In this document: positions 26,354 to 37,815 of the stretch, one piece after another | Layout: the number at the start of each line of letters is the position of its first letter | Position numbering within the stretch: the first letter of the stretch is position 1 | Assembly: GCF_018863415.1 (NCBI RefSeq) | Contig: NZ_JAHKSN010000027.1 | Coordinates: forward strand, 1-61,149 | Length of the DNA: 61,149 nt | Origin: Deinococcus aestuarii | Lineage (GTDB): Bacteria; Deinococcota; Deinococci; Deinococcales; Deinococcaceae | Reading direction: 5' to 3' | Translations under genes and position numbers: made by a program | The notes under the pieces: generated by a model | Seen by the model: only the letters and a program-made list of their open reading frames with translations | The model's database searches: none | Told to the model about the DNA's origin: nothing

Positions 26354-27637
26354 CTACCCCAGGAAGGTCTGCGCGAGCAGGTACACGTTCAGGCTGATGA
26401 TCAGCGCCGCGATCAGCCAGCCGGTCACCGTGACCAGCCGGGTGTTGACGAGCGGTCCCATGATGTCCCGCCGGGCGGTGAACAGCAGCAGCGGGACCAG
26501 CGCGAAGGGGATGCCGAAGGAGAGCACCACCTGCGAGAGGACGAGCGTGTCGGTGGGGTTGAGCCCCGCCAGGATCACCGCGAAGGCGGGCAGCATGGTG
26601 ATCAATCGCCGCACGAGCAGCGGAATCCGGAAGCCCACGAAGCCCTGCATCACCACCTGCCCGGCCATCGTGCCCACCGCCGAACTGGACAACCCCGAGG
26701 AGAGCAGCGCGAGCGCGAACGCCACCGCCGCCGCCCCACCCAGCAGGGGCGTCAGGGTCCGGTACGCCACCGTCAGGTCCGCCACCTCCGCCTGGCCGCT
26801 GAAGTGGAAGGCCGCCGCCGCCGAGGCCAGCATGCTCATGTTGATCAAGGCCGCGATGGTCATGGCGAGCAGGACGTCGAGCTGGTTGTACCGCACCAGT
26901 CTCCGTTTCTGCTCCTCCGTTCCGGCCGGGATGCGGTTCTGGGTCAGCGCCGAGTGCAGGTAGATCACGTGCGGCATCACCGTCGCCCCGATGATCCCCA
27001 CCGCCAGGTACAGGCTCTCCGGGCCCTCGAAGCGGGGCACGAACCCGCCCAGCGCCTCCAGTCCCGGGCGGCTGAGAATCACCTGCACCACGTACGCCAG
27101 CGCGATCACGCCGACGAACGCGGTGATGGCGATCTCGATGGGCCGGAAGCCCCGGTTCTGCAAGGCCAGGATCGTGAAGGTGATGACGCCCGTGATCACC
27201 GCGCCCCACAGCAGCGGCAGATTGAACAGCAGGGCGAAGGCCAGCGACGCGCCCAGGAACTCCGCGAGGTCGGTCGCCATCGCCACGAGTTCCGCCTGTA
27301 CCCAGTAGAACCACACCACCGGCCGGGGCCAGCGTTCTCGGACGTGCTCGGGCAGGTTCTTCCCGGTGACGATGCCGAGCTTGGACGAGAGGGTCTGGAT
27401 CAGCATCGCCATCAGGCTGGCACTCAGCACCACCCACAGCAGGAGGTAGCCGAACTGCGCGCCGCCCTGGATGTTGGTGGCGAAGTTGCCGGGGTCCATG
27501 TACGCGACCGACGCGACGAAGGCCGGGCCCAGGAAGGGTAGGACCCGGCCGATCCCCCGGCGATTTGAGGTCCGCTCGAGGATGGCGACCGCCCGGGCGT
27601 TCATCCGCTCGTCCAGGCTGGGGGACACGCGGCTCAC
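26354..27637 (-). CDS. mntH: NRAMP manganese (divalent metal) transporter
   Basis: 427 aa with 11 expected helices. The NRAMP hallmarks are present: [14 protein letters not shown] (DPGN in helix 1), [10 protein letters not shown], and [15 protein letters not shown] (MPH in helix 6). It imports Mn2+ with protons. A GTG start overlaps the stop of the upstream DtxR-type regulator (GTGA). Manganese uptake is central to oxidative-stress and radiation tolerance in deinococci, as established knowledge for that group. Confidence 0.96.
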   Translation of the reverse strand: MSRVSPSLDERMNARAVAILERTSNRRGIGRVLPFLGPAFVASVAYMDPGNFATNIQGGAQFGYLLLWVVLSASLMAMLIQTLSSKLGIVTGKNLPEHVRERWPRPVVWFYWVQAELVAMATDLAEFLGASLAFALLFNLPLLWGAVITGVITFTILALQNRGFRPIEIAITAFVGVIALAYVVQVILSRPGLEALGGFVPRFEGPESLYLAVGIIGATVMPHVIYLHSALTQNRIPAGTEEQKRRLVRYNQLDVLLAMTIAALINMSMLASAAAAFHFSGQAEVADLTVAYRTLTPLLGGAAAVAFALALLSSGLSSSAVGTMAGQVVMQGFVGFRIPLLVRRLITMLPAFAVILAGLNPTDTLVLSQVVLSFGIPFALVPLLLFTARRDIMGPLVNTRLVTVTGWLIAALIISLNVYLLAQTFLG

Positions 27638-28302
27638 GCCGTCACCCCCTCGGAAACCCGAACGCGTTCAGCGACGAGGAGGGCCAGGGTCAGCGGGACT
27701 CCGCCCACCTCCAGGGTCAGGGTGCCCAGCGCCGGGTCGTGAGCCAGGACCTTCACCTCCACGCCAGGCGTCAGCCCCGCCTCCATCAGGCCGCGCAGCA
27801 CCGCCGGGTCCTCCGGAACCCGGGTGACCTGGGCCCGCTCTCCCTCCCGGAGACTCCCCAGCGGGCGTTCGCCCTGGGCGGGCAGTTCCCCGTTCAGCCC
27901 GGGGATGGGATCGCCGTGCGGGTCGAAGGCCGGGTCGCCCAGCCAGGCGGCGATGCGGGCCTCGAAGGCCTCGCTGATCACGTGCTCCAGGCGCTCGGCC
28001 TCGTCGTGCACCTCGTCGAGGGGGTAGCCCAGCGCGCGGTGCAGGTACAGCTCCAGCAGGCGGTGGTGGCGCAGCACCTCCAGCGCGACCTTCTCCCCGG
28101 CGGGCGTGAGCCTCGCGCCCCGGTAGGCCGCGTGATCGACCAGGCCGAGGTCGGTGAGTTTGCGCAGCATGCCGGTGGTGCTGGCCGGGGTGACGTTCAG
28201 GGCGTCGGCCAGCGCCTGGGTGCCCACGGTCCCTCCCTGGCCCAGCAGGTAGAGCTGCTTGAGATAATCCTCCGCCGCGTGCGAGAGAGTTCGGTCCGTC
28301 AT
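27634..28302 (-). CDS. mntR: DtxR/MntR-family metal-dependent regulator
   Basis: 222 aa. N-terminal winged helix ([37 protein letters not shown]), then the metal-binding and dimer domain ([29 protein letters not shown]), and an SH3-like FeoA-type C-terminal domain ([20 protein letters not shown]). It represses mntH when manganese is sufficient. A DtxR-type box lies 10 bases upstream of its start, so autoregulation of mntR-mntH is likely. The symbol rests on context with mntH; an iron regulator would have the same domains. Confidence 0.9.
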   Translation of the reverse strand: MTDRTLSHAAEDYLKQLYLLGQGGTVGTQALADALNVTPASTTGMLRKLTDLGLVDHAAYRGARLTPAGEKVALEVLRHHRLLELYLHRALGYPLDEVHDEAERLEHVISEAFEARIAAWLGDPAFDPHGDPIPGLNGELPAQGERPLGSLREGERAQVTRVPEDPAVLRGLMEAGLTPGVEVKVLAHDPALGTLTLEVGGVPLTLALLVAERVRVSEGVTA

Positions 28303-28311
28303 AGGTCATTA

Positions 28312-28327
28312 TTTAGGCTCGCCTAAA
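28312..28327. promoter_or_regulatory. DtxR/MntR-type operator upstream of mntR
   Basis: TTTAGGC-TC-GCCTAAA is a perfect inverted repeat of the TTAGG...CCTAA type bound by DtxR/MntR/SirR proteins. It overlaps the likely -10 region (TAAATA on the minus strand) of mntR. Confidence 0.75.
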
Positions 28328-28393
28328 AAGAAGTCAAGGAGAGAAGGAAGTGGGAGACCCCCGACCCGAGGTCAGCCACAGCCTTCCCTAATG

Positions 28394-28411
28394 TCTGAAT
28401 GTATGTTCAGA
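28394..28411. promoter_or_regulatory. ArsR/SmtB-type operator upstream of the membrane methyltransferase
   Basis: TCTGAA-TGTATG-TTCAGA is a perfect 6+6 inverted repeat. It resembles the TGAA-N6-TTCA core of ArsR/SmtB metal-sensor operators. It lies 22 bases before the ATG at 28434 and would block the promoter. Confidence 0.6.
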
Positions 28412-28433
28412 TATAGGTGTGAGGTGATCGACG

Positions 28434-29042
28434 ATGACACGAGACCCGGTGGAAGCCCTGGCCCTGCTGGTCTACACGCTGGCATACCTGCTGATCGCCT
28501 TTGTGTGGCGCTCGCTGCTGGTGTGGCGGCGCACGGGGGTGAATCCCTACGTGCTGCGGGCGGACGACTCCGCGCACGGGTACGTCGGGCGCGCGATGCG
28601 GGTCCTGCTGCTCACGGTGCTGGCCCTGGTGCTGGGACTGAACCTGGTGCCCGGGCTGGAGACCTGGCTCGGCCCGGTCCCCGCCCTGCTGGACCCACGT
28701 CTGGCGTTCCTGGGGTGGGTGTTGCTGCTGGCCTCCCTGGGCTGGATCGCCGCCGCGCAGGCGGGGATGGGGGTCTCCTGGCGGATCGGGGTGGACGAGG
28801 GCGCCCGAACCGCACTGGTGCAGCAGGGGCTATTCGCCTATTCCCGTAACCCGATCTTCCTGGGGATGCGGGTGAACCTGCTGGGGCTCTTCCTGGTGGT
28901 GCCGAACGCGGTGACGCTGGCGGTGCTGGTGGCCGGGGAGGTGGTGATGGGCGTGCAGGTGCGGCTGGAGGAGGCGTACCTGTCCCGGGTGCATGGCAAC
29001 GCCTACGAGGGGTACCGCCGCCGCGTGCGCCGCTGGCTCTGA
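28434..29042 (+). CDS. membrane methyltransferase, isoprenylcysteine carboxyl methyltransferase/PEMT type
   Basis: 202 aa with four or five helices. The C-terminal signature is clear: GLFAYSRNPIFLGMRVNLLGLF followed by EEAYLSRVHGNAYEGYRRRVRRWL. The ATG at 28434 has GAGGTGAT six bases upstream. It diverges from mntR, and its promoter carries an ArsR/SmtB-like palindrome, suggesting metal-regulated methylation at the membrane, a common but poorly understood association. Distantly related to the methyltransferase at 15311. Confidence 0.84.
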   Translation: MTRDPVEALALLVYTLAYLLIAFVWRSLLVWRRTGVNPYVLRADDSAHGYVGRAMRVLLLTVLALVLGLNLVPGLETWLGPVPALLDPRLAFLGWVLLLASLGWIAAAQAGMGVSWRIGVDEGARTALVQQGLFAYSRNPIFLGMRVNLLGLFLVVPNAVTLAVLVAGEVVMGVQVRLEEAYLSRVHGNAYEGYRRRVRRWL

Positions 29043-29351
29043 CCTGAGGAGGATCGCCTGGAAGGCCCAGGTGGGTCTGGAAGGAAGGCCGTCACGACAA
29101 GAAGGGCCCCGGAGTGTAGGTCTGGGTTTCGGCTTACGGCTCCGCTCCTCATAACGCCCGATCTTCCGCTGAGGTTGTTGCTTTCCAGCGGACCTCCCCT
29201 GTGAGACCGTACCGAGGAGGACGGAGGTTTGCCCAAGGAACGATCTTCTGCCCGCCCACCCGGACGTCCCTGGGAGCAGGCTGCCTGCCCGGGCAGCGCT
29301 GCTCTCCACCCCGCGCCTGCCATCCACAGGATTTCCGGCGCGCGTGGCCTT
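29043..29351. other. gene-free stretch
   Basis: About 300 bases between a plus-strand and a minus-strand gene that converge. No terminator with a T-run and no repeat that I could support. Confidence 0.4.
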
Positions 29352-29636
29352 TCAGAAGGGGATGAGCAGGAACAACACCCGCCCGAGCGGGTCGAGAGGT
29401 GGATTTGCGCTGCGCGTCGCCGCCCGGGCCGCCAGCTCACGAAAGTCATCCTCGGAGGGCAGACGGGTGGCCGTGACGGTCAGGGTGTGGTCGTGAGGGC
29501 CTTGATCTTCCCGCCGTTCCACCTGCACCTCGCCGGGCCAGTAGTGGCGGCCAGCCTCCAGCGTGAAGCGGGCCTGGAAGACCCCCTCGGGTGCGACGAT
29601 GGTGAAGACGAAGGGGGAGCGCACCGCTGAACTCAT
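29352..29636 (-). CDS. small hypothetical protein (94 aa)
   Basis: Starts MSSAVRSPFVFTIVAPEGVF at the ATG at 29636, with GGAAGG seven bases upstream. It is a short beta-rich protein (FQARFTLEAGRHYWPGEVQVE) ending in a hydrophobic FLLIPF. No known domain recognised. Confidence 0.55.
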   Translation of the reverse strand: MSSAVRSPFVFTIVAPEGVFQARFTLEAGRHYWPGEVQVERREDQGPHDHTLTVTATRLPSEDDFRELAARAATRSANPPLDPLGRVLFLLIPF

Positions 29637-29904
29637 TGTGCGCCTTCCGGAACGAGGCCAGAATAGATCGGATTGCGCCTGCCGCTCGGACTGGGGCTGC
29701 CGCACGCTTGCATCCGACCCCACACCCTCAGGGTCTACCGCGTTGGGTCATGCCCTGGCTGGACGACGAGGGAGAACGCTTGGTGGCCATCCTGCGCTGA
29801 AGGCGCAACAGCGTTCCCTGTTGGTCCACACCCAAAGTCCTGTCGCCTGACGAGCTCGACCGTGATGGCCTCCCTTGCTGGCACCCGCGCCAACCACTCT
29901 CCCC

Positions 29905-30309
29905 TCAGGTGCGGTGCTCGGCCGTGAGCCAGCGCTGGCCCAGGCTGTTAAAGAGGTCGATCAGTTCTCCGAACCCGCCCGGCTTGAGCACATACTCGTC
30001 GGCCCCGGCGGCGGCACAGGCAGCCCGGTCTTGTGGCTCGTCTGACGTGGTGAAAATCACCACCGGCACGTGCCGCCACGCCGGATTCGCCCTCACCGCC
30101 GTCAGCACCTCCTGCCCACCGACGCCTGGCAGGTTCAGGTCCAGCAGGATCAGGTTCGGGCAGGGACCCGGCTGCCGCAACAGGTCCAGCGCCTCGGTCC
30201 CATCCCGGGCCACGCTGACCTCACACCCCACCTGACTCAAGGCCAGGGCGGCGCGCGCCAACTCGACGTCGTTCGGCTGGTCCTCGACGATCAGCAGGTG
30301 CCCGGGCAT
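29905..30309 (-). CDS. single-domain response regulator (receiver only)
   Basis: 134 aa. Receiver domain with the acidic pair LLIVEDQPNDVELA, the phospho-acceptor Asp in LILLDLNLPG, the conserved Thr in VIFTTSDEP and the Lys in EYVLKPGG. No output domain, so it resembles Rcp1-type regulators that act on a partner kinase, usually a phytochrome or hybrid kinase. No histidine kinase is encoded nearby. The start is the ATG at 30309, behind GAGGTGG; an in-frame extension upstream is not supported. Confidence 0.92.
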   Translation of the reverse strand: MPGHLLIVEDQPNDVELARAALALSQVGCEVSVARDGTEALDLLRQPGPCPNLILLDLNLPGVGGQEVLTAVRANPAWRHVPVVIFTTSDEPQDRAACAAAGADEYVLKPGGFGELIDLFNSLGQRWLTAEHRT

Positions 30310-30479
30310 ATCCACCTCTTCCTCGAACAGGCTTCCCATCCCGCCCCCCCAGCCCGTGGCGCGGAGGTGCCATTGACTGACCGACCTTGACCGCCGGGGA
30401 TCGCCCGGCCACACGCTCGCTTCGCTGACCTTCTTCGGGAAGGCACAGTCGCTCTCATCCTCCCGCTCCGACCGCCGTC

Positions 30480-31823
<1,344 letters not shown>

Positions 31824-31824
31824 G

Positions 31825-32612
<788 letters not shown>

Positions 32613-32616
<4 letters not shown>

Positions 32617-33068
32617 GCCCGCCCCCGGAACTTGGACGTGGAGAAGACGCGGGCCCGTGGAACGCACCGGCCCTTCACCCCCTCCATCCGGTGCTCGAAG
32701 GTGTCGCCCGCGATCATCCAGGGGTTCCTGCCGCCAGACTGCCTGCGGAGAGGGGCGCCCCCGAAGCGGGCGAGCGCCCGCGCGGGGCGGCAGGACGTCC
32801 CGCGCGCGGCATGGCTGCCCGGCGGCAGGATGGGATCGCCGGGGGTCCGGTGTCCGGGCACGAAGTGTCGGGGGCCTGGCGTCTCGCCCTCATCCCGGAT
32901 GGGGGAGTGGGTCAGGGCGAACTCCTGGCGGGCGGGCCGGGCCTGGAGCGTCCGGGCCGCCCGCCGCCAGTGGGCACCAGCGGGGACGCGGCGTGTCGCG
33001 GCACCGGGATGGGTCACGGCCGCACTCTGGGTGGTCGCGGGCGCGGGGATGGGTCGTCGGCAGTTCAT
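32613..33068 (-). CDS. hypothetical protein upstream of DUF4396 (151 aa)
   Basis: Starts MNCRRPIPAPATTQSAAVTH behind a strong AGGAGGTGGAG site and ends in an ATGA overlap with the DUF4396 gene. Third positions are strongly GC-rich in this frame, as expected for a real gene here. It is Arg/Pro/His-rich with a C-terminal segment RNPWMIAGDTFEHRMEG. No membrane helix and no family recognised. It might be a small copper-related protein given the operon, but that is only position. The ORF could be frameshifted at its start. Confidence 0.5.
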
Positions 33069-33360
33069 CTCCACCTCCTGGCGCAAGGCTAGGCGCGAGG
33101 TGTTAAGTTCGTGTAACCCGGCCGGGGTTGCCTGGAAGTTCGCTCCCACACTCCCGGCGTTCCCCAGGGTCAACCCTTCGACCCGCGCGGCTCCTGGTCA
33201 TCGAGCAGGGGAGTCCACCAGCCGGGGCAGGCCATTCTCCACGCTTCACCAGCCGGGGTGTCCACCCCGGCTGACCGGGTGGGCCAGGGCGCTGGTCCAT
33301 GAGGTTTGGAGCCACACGCCGACTTGAACGGACCGGCCCCGACGATCGGGGGGAGACTGG
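33069..33360. other. gene-free stretch
   Basis: About 290 bases. Contains the short direct repeat CACCAGCCGGGG (two copies near 33218 and 33246) but no other feature. Confidence 0.35.
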
Positions 33361-33636
33361 TCACGGTCCTGGGTCGTCGGGACCGTTCCCGCCCGGCTCT
33401 GGGGAGGAAGAGGACGCCTCCAACAGCTCGAAGGTCACGTCCTGGCTCCCGTCAGGAAGGCGGTCGAGGGCGAGCATCACGATGGGGAGGATCACCCCGC
33501 CCACCGTCGCGCTAGGCTCGGAGATGCCCTCGAAGTCGGCCAGCCGCAGACCCACGGACGTGCCGACCGGCAGGCGCAGGTCATCGCTGCGGGTGACCTG
33601 CCCCACGATCTGGGCGGGGGGAACGCGAACGGTCAC
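33361..33636 (-). CDS. small hypothetical protein (91 aa)
   Basis: Begins at the GTG at 33636 (VTVRVPPAQIVGQVTRSDDL) and continues with GTSVGLRLADFEGISEPS and a hydrophobic GGVILPIVMLALD, ending Pro/Asp-rich. Beta-rich, no family seen. Divergent from the ArsR gene; the start is uncertain because in-frame GTG codons occur upstream. Confidence 0.5.
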   Translation of the reverse strand: MTVRVPPAQIVGQVTRSDDLRLPVGTSVGLRLADFEGISEPSATVGGVILPIVMLALDRLPDGSQDVTFELLEASSSSPEPGGNGPDDPGP

Positions 33637-33653
33637 GGAATAGGTTTCTAATT

Positions 33654-33684
33654 TTCGGATATTCGGAAGCACGGATGCTAGGAT
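33654..33684 (+). promoter_or_regulatory. promoter/operator region of the arsR-MFS operon
   Basis: TTCGGA is repeated eight bases apart (33654 and 33662), which may be an operator half-site pair. TAGGAT (33679-33684) ends six bases before the ATG at 33691, a leaderless -10 element. Confidence 0.4.
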
Positions 33685-33690
33685 AGCACC

Positions 33691-34056
33691 ATGCACCGCC
33701 ATGCCATTCCCAGCCGGGCCCACCCGGAGGACCTGAGCCGGGTCACCGAAGTCTTCAAGGCCCTGTCCGAACCCCTGCGGGTCCAACTGCTGCTGCTGCT
33801 CAGGGACGGCGAGCGCAATGTCGGCCAGCTTGTCGAGGCCCTGGGCGTCCCCCAGAGCACCGTCAGCCGCCACCTCGCCCTCTTGCGGAGCGCCGAGCTG
33901 GTCAGGACCCGCCGCGAGACGACCAGCGTGTACTACCACCTCGCCGACGGGCACGTCGCCCGGCTCTTGCAGGAGGCCTTCTCCCACGCCCAGCACGAAC
34001 GCCTCGGCCTCCCCGACCACCCCGGCACCGAGACGGTGAATGGAAGCGTCCAGTGA
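33691..34056 (+). CDS. ArsR-family transcription regulator
   Basis: 121 aa winged helix: VFKALSEPLRVQLLLLLRDG, then the recognition region QLVEALGVPQSTVSRHLALLRSAELV and a C-terminal His-containing helix (HVARLLQEAFSHAQHERLG). No Cys ligands, so if metal-responsive it would use His/Asp/Glu. Its stop overlaps the start of a MFS exporter (GTGA), suggesting it controls that exporter. Confidence 0.9.
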   Translation: MHRHAIPSRAHPEDLSRVTEVFKALSEPLRVQLLLLLRDGERNVGQLVEALGVPQSTVSRHLALLRSAELVRTRRETTSVYYHLADGHVARLLQEAFSHAQHERLGLPDHPGTETVNGSVQ

Positions 34057-35276
34057 ACGCTCTGGCCCCGTTCTCCGCGCTGCGCAACGCCCGCTTCGCC
34101 CGGCTCTACGCCGCCCAGACGATCAGCCAGATCGGCGACGCCCTGACCTGGGTCGCGCTCGCCCTGCTGGCCTACCAGCTCGCCGAGAAGAACGCCGCCG
34201 TCGTGCTGGGCACGGCCCTCACCCTGCGCGTGACCGCCTTCGTGCTGTTCTCCCCGCTTGCCGGGGTGCTCGCCGACCGCCTGGAGCGCCGGACCATCCT
34301 GGTGGGCTGCCACTTCGCCCGCGCGGTCGTGATCGGCCTGATGCCCTTCGTGGGGGAGGTGTGGCAGGTCTACGTCCTGATGTTCCTGCTCAACAGCCTG
34401 ACCGCCTTCTTCACCCCCACCAACCAGGCCACCGTGCCGCTGGTGGTCGGGCGCGAGGACGCGGGCCCCGCCTTCGCCCTCTCCAGCGCGACGACCGAGT
34501 TGCTGGGCATCGTCGGCCCCGGGCTGGCCGGGGTCCTGGCCGCCTTCGTGGGGGGGCGCAGTCTGTTCTTCTTCGACGCGGCGTCCTTTGTGCTGGCGGG
34601 CCTGCTGGTGCTCACCCTGCCCAGCCTGCGGGCACGGCGGGGGGAGGTGGGGCGCAGCACCCTCGCGGACGTGCGGGACGGGACGGCCCGGCTGTGGCGG
34701 GACGCGCCGGTCCGCTTCGCGCTCCTGATGGAACTGGTGGCGGCGGTCGCGGGCGCGCTGATCCTGGTCGTGACGGTGGTGCGGGTGCAGGGAGGGCTGA
34801 ATCTCGGCGAGGCGCAGTACGGCTGGGTGATGGCGCTCTACGGCCTGGGGGCGACGGTCGCCTCGCTCGCGGTGGGGGCAGTGGGAAGGCGCGTGCCGAG
34901 GACGACCTTCATCCTGGCGGGGGCGCTGCTGACCTCGCTGGCAATCCTGCCGGGGGACGGGGTGGGCCTGGCACCGCTGATGATCCTGTGGCTGGTGGCG
35001 GGGGTGGGGCAGAACTGGGTGAACCTGCCGACCGAGACGCTGCTGGCCGAGCGCACCGAGGAGGCGGCGCAGGGGCGGGTGTACGGGGCGCACTTCGCGT
35101 GGAGTCACCTGTGGTGGGCCTTTTCGTACCCGGTGGCGAGCCTCCTGAGCGCCCGGTTCTCCGACCACGCCTTCCTGTACGGCGGCCTGCTGGCGCTGGT
35201 GATCCTGGCCGCCGTGTCCCTCCTCTCCCGCGGCACGCCGAGTCCTGCGGCCAAGCCGAGTTCCTCGACCGATTGA
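34053..35276 (+). CDS. MFS transporter
   Basis: 407 aa with 12 expected helices. Starts with SALRNARFARLYAAQTISQIGDALTWVAL, a typical first-helix pattern of MFS drug or metal exporters, and has the loop motif GVLADRLERRTILVG (MFS motif A-like). The GTG start overlaps the arsR stop, so it is the target of that repressor. Substrate unknown; arsR-MFS pairs export metals, metalloids or drugs. Confidence 0.9.
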   Translation: MNALAPFSALRNARFARLYAAQTISQIGDALTWVALALLAYQLAEKNAAVVLGTALTLRVTAFVLFSPLAGVLADRLERRTILVGCHFARAVVIGLMPFVGEVWQVYVLMFLLNSLTAFFTPTNQATVPLVVGREDAGPAFALSSATTELLGIVGPGLAGVLAAFVGGRSLFFFDAASFVLAGLLVLTLPSLRARRGEVGRSTLADVRDGTARLWRDAPVRFALLMELVAAVAGALILVVTVVRVQGGLNLGEAQYGWVMALYGLGATVASLAVGAVGRRVPRTTFILAGALLTSLAILPGDGVGLAPLMILWLVAGVGQNWVNLPTETLLAERTEEAAQGRVYGAHFAWSHLWWAFSYPVASLLSARFSDHAFLYGGLLALVILAAVSLLSRGTPSPAAKPSSSTD

Positions 35277-35399
35277 AAGGAGACGCCCGGCCCGGCGTCC
35301 GTCCGGGGGCACGCTCCCAGACGGGCGTCATTGGCCAACTTCAGCCGCCCTTGAGACCGCTGGCCGGTGGCCTTCATGCAGGCCTGCTGCAATGGAACG

Positions 35400-35543
35400 A
35401 TGACCGAACCCGACCCCGCCGAACAGACGGCCCAGGAAGACCGCGCCGCCCGCATTCAACGCCTGGTGAACGAGGGCCGGGAAGCGGAACTGGACGAGCA
35501 GGATTACCAGTTCGCCATCGAGAACGGCCTGATCGAGGGCTGA
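35400..35543 (+). CDS. microprotein (47 aa)
   Basis: Starts MTEPDPAEQTAQEDRAARIQ and ends DYQFAIENGLIEG. Acidic, helical and GC3-rich, and its length and composition suggest a real small gene. No strong ribosome site. No family recognised. Confidence 0.5.
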   Translation: MTEPDPAEQTAQEDRAARIQRLVNEGREAELDEQDYQFAIENGLIEG

Positions 35544-35889
35544 GCCCCGCAGCAGGTGCGCCCTGGCCCGGCGGAGAACACCGCGCGAAGGGGTGGCCAG
35601 CATGGAGTTCCACGTGGAGGGGCAGCCTGAACCGGGAAGGCCCTCTCCCCGCTTCCTTCGGCGCTCCGGGCGTGACGAAGCGAAGACCTGTAGCGGTGGG
35701 GCAAAGGCCGCGCCGACCTCGTGAGCCCTTCTCCAACGGGCAGGACCCCAGCGGGAATCCGGGCGCTCGCCTCAGGCCGCTCCCGACGGGACCAGCGGAG
35801 GAGACGGGTTGACCCCGGCGGCCCTGGTGCGACCGGGGAGACCACCGGTCCCGCTCCACCTCGGCCTCACGGCGGGGGCCCCCCAGCCG
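35544..35889. other. gene-free stretch
   Basis: About 345 bases before the end of the protease gene. No feature I can support. Confidence 0.4.
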
Positions 35890-37770
35890 TCACACGGTGG
35901 TTTCCACGGGGATGCTCAGGGCCGTGGCGATGGGCGTGTAGATGTCGACGTCCGCCTCCAGGGCCCGCAGGCTCACGATCAGGGCGTACCGCGCGTCGCG
36001 GTCCACGTACGGCGGGGTGCCGCCCCGTTTCTCGCGCCACCACCCGCTGACGGGGTAGACCAGCACCGCCTCGCAGGCCTGCAGGGTCGCGATGTCCCCA
36101 CGCCAGCGGTCCGAGTGAACCGAACCGGAGGTCCGGAGCTTCGGGCCAAACTCCCAGTGGTCGTTGCCCGCGTCCCGGATGCTGCTCCCCTCGTTGGGCA
36201 GGCTCTCACGCTGAATGCGGGCCTTGAAGTCCGCCTCGGTCTCCAGCGGGCCTTTCACCGCGAACCTCAGGCCGTGCGAGGCGTAGCGGAACCGCTGGGC
36301 GTAGCCGCGCTCACTCGGGTTGGGTTCCACGAAGTACGACAGGGTGACGCGCATCTCGAGGTCCAGGCCCTCCAGCGCCGCCGTGTCGATGGCCGACCAG
36401 GGGAAGCGGTGCAGGTGCATCTCGTTCATCCGGGTTCGGCTGCCCACCGTCTCGAACGGGCGCAGGGCGTCCTGGATGACCAGCGTCAGGTCGTTCCGCG
36501 CGCTGCGGCGGGCCCGCTCCAGCTGGGGGACGCCGTACCCGTACCGCCGCAGGAGATTCCGGACGTCCAGACGACGGGACCCGGCCAGGCGCGCCTGCAT
36601 GGCGGGCGTCCACTCGGCGGAGTGCACCATCAGCGCCCGGATCGTCTCCGGCCAGTAGTGCGGGAACTCAGCCGCGAGTTGGGCCGCCATCCGCGCCCCC
36701 AGTGCCGCCGCCGCGCTCGTGTCCCCGAAGTCCCGCAGGTGCCCCGTCGTGAGGTCGAAATCCGCCGTGAGCAACCGGACGTCCGGGTGTTTGGCATCGA
36801 AGGTGCCCCCGTTCACGATCAGGTTGCCCCCCTCCATCACGATCTCCGGCTTGATGGGCCATTGTTCCTGCCAGAGCACGGACGTGCTGCTGGTCGGGGA
36901 CAGGTCCCCCCCGGGCGCCACCGGCCACCACCCCGTGTACCGCGGATCGAGCAGGTTGGTCTTGTCGGTGTACGCCCCCACGGTCAGGACGTTCCACGCC
37001 TGCGCGGGGCTGTGCACCTGCGCCGTGTCGGCCGACCCCAGGTAGTCGCTCAGCAGGTCGGGGACCGCCGGCGTATTGTTCCCGGCCGCCACCACCGCGA
37101 GGCGCTGGGGCTCGTCACCTCCCCCGGACGTCAGCTGGTCGAGGGCGGCGGACCAGGCCGTGGGCCGGCCCCGGTTCACGTCGAGGGTCGCCGTCACGGC
37201 CAGACAGATGACGCGCTGCCGCTCGGGGTTGGTCCCCTCCATCTGCCGCACCGCGTCCTGGGTGATGCGCCCGTAGAGGTGATAGGGGTTGTGCCCGGCC
37301 GGGGGCAGGATCTTCACGGACTCCAGCCGGTGGCTGAGCCTCACCGCCGCGCTCGACAGTAGGAACCCGAGGACGTCCCCGTGCAGGATCAGCCCCGACA
37401 TGGCGGTGCCGTGCCCCTCCCACCCGGAGTCATCCGGTCCCCAGTGGGGGTGCCAGGTCTGCCAGTCGTTCGGATGCAGGTGCGTGGCGATCAGGGGGTG
37501 GGGCCGCGTGACCCCGCTGTCGAGCAGCAGGACGGACGTCTGCACCGACGCGTCGGGAGGCAGAAGACGCGTGGCGGCCTCGTCCACCCACTGGGCCTGC
37601 TCGGCATTGTTCATGCGCACGAACACGTCGGGCGTGTCGCGCGACAGGCGCAACTCCGCCATCACGACCGTGTGGAGGAAGATCCGGCTGAGCGCGTCGA
37701 AGGACCCGTGAACGAGCAGCACTTCCCGGTCGGGGAAGGTCAGGCGCTCCTCGGCCACGGTGAGTTCCAC
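35890..37770 (-). CDS. subtilisin-like (S8) protease, catalytic part after an in-frame TGA
   Basis: 626 aa frame from a GTG at 37770; the same frame continues upstream without a stop to the TGA at 37816-37818. The catalytic triad is complete: Asp in VLLLDSGV, His in GHGTAMSG and Ser in FGDTSAAAALG, with the oxyanion Asn in VVAAGNN. No signal peptide, so it is a cytoplasmic subtilase, as in AAA-subtilase pairs. C-terminal about 250 residues are beta-rich. The upstream ORF supplies the N-terminal domain of the same protein, so this is the C-terminal three-quarters of one disrupted gene, or a separately started product. No good ribosome site supports the GTG. Confidence 0.75.
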   Translation of the reverse strand: MELTVAEERLTFPDREVLLVHGSFDALSRIFLHTVVMAELRLSRDTPDVFVRMNNAEQAQWVDEAATRLLPPDASVQTSVLLLDSGVTRPHPLIATHLHPNDWQTWHPHWGPDDSGWEGHGTAMSGLILHGDVLGFLLSSAAVRLSHRLESVKILPPAGHNPYHLYGRITQDAVRQMEGTNPERQRVICLAVTATLDVNRGRPTAWSAALDQLTSGGGDEPQRLAVVAAGNNTPAVPDLLSDYLGSADTAQVHSPAQAWNVLTVGAYTDKTNLLDPRYTGWWPVAPGGDLSPTSSTSVLWQEQWPIKPEIVMEGGNLIVNGGTFDAKHPDVRLLTADFDLTTGHLRDFGDTSAAAALGARMAAQLAAEFPHYWPETIRALMVHSAEWTPAMQARLAGSRRLDVRNLLRRYGYGVPQLERARRSARNDLTLVIQDALRPFETVGSRTRMNEMHLHRFPWSAIDTAALEGLDLEMRVTLSYFVEPNPSERGYAQRFRYASHGLRFAVKGPLETEADFKARIQRESLPNEGSSIRDAGNDHWEFGPKLRTSGSVHSDRWRGDIATLQACEAVLVYPVSGWWREKRGGTPPYVDRDARYALIVSLRALEADVDIYTPIATALSIPVETTV

Positions 37771-37815
37771 CCGCCGGGCGACCTGCCGGAACTCCTCGGC
37801 CGCGCCCTGCCGGAC

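Noticed and set aside
26022..27437. A 471-aa frame on the minus strand overlapping mntH.
   Set aside because: It is a shadow of mntH up to its last 99 codons; only the last part (from the ATG at 26321 behind GGAGGT) is a real small gene.
33200..33280. Two copies of CACCAGCCGGGG, tried as a repeat array.
   Set aside because: Only two short copies with no regular spacer; no CRISPR or satellite structure.
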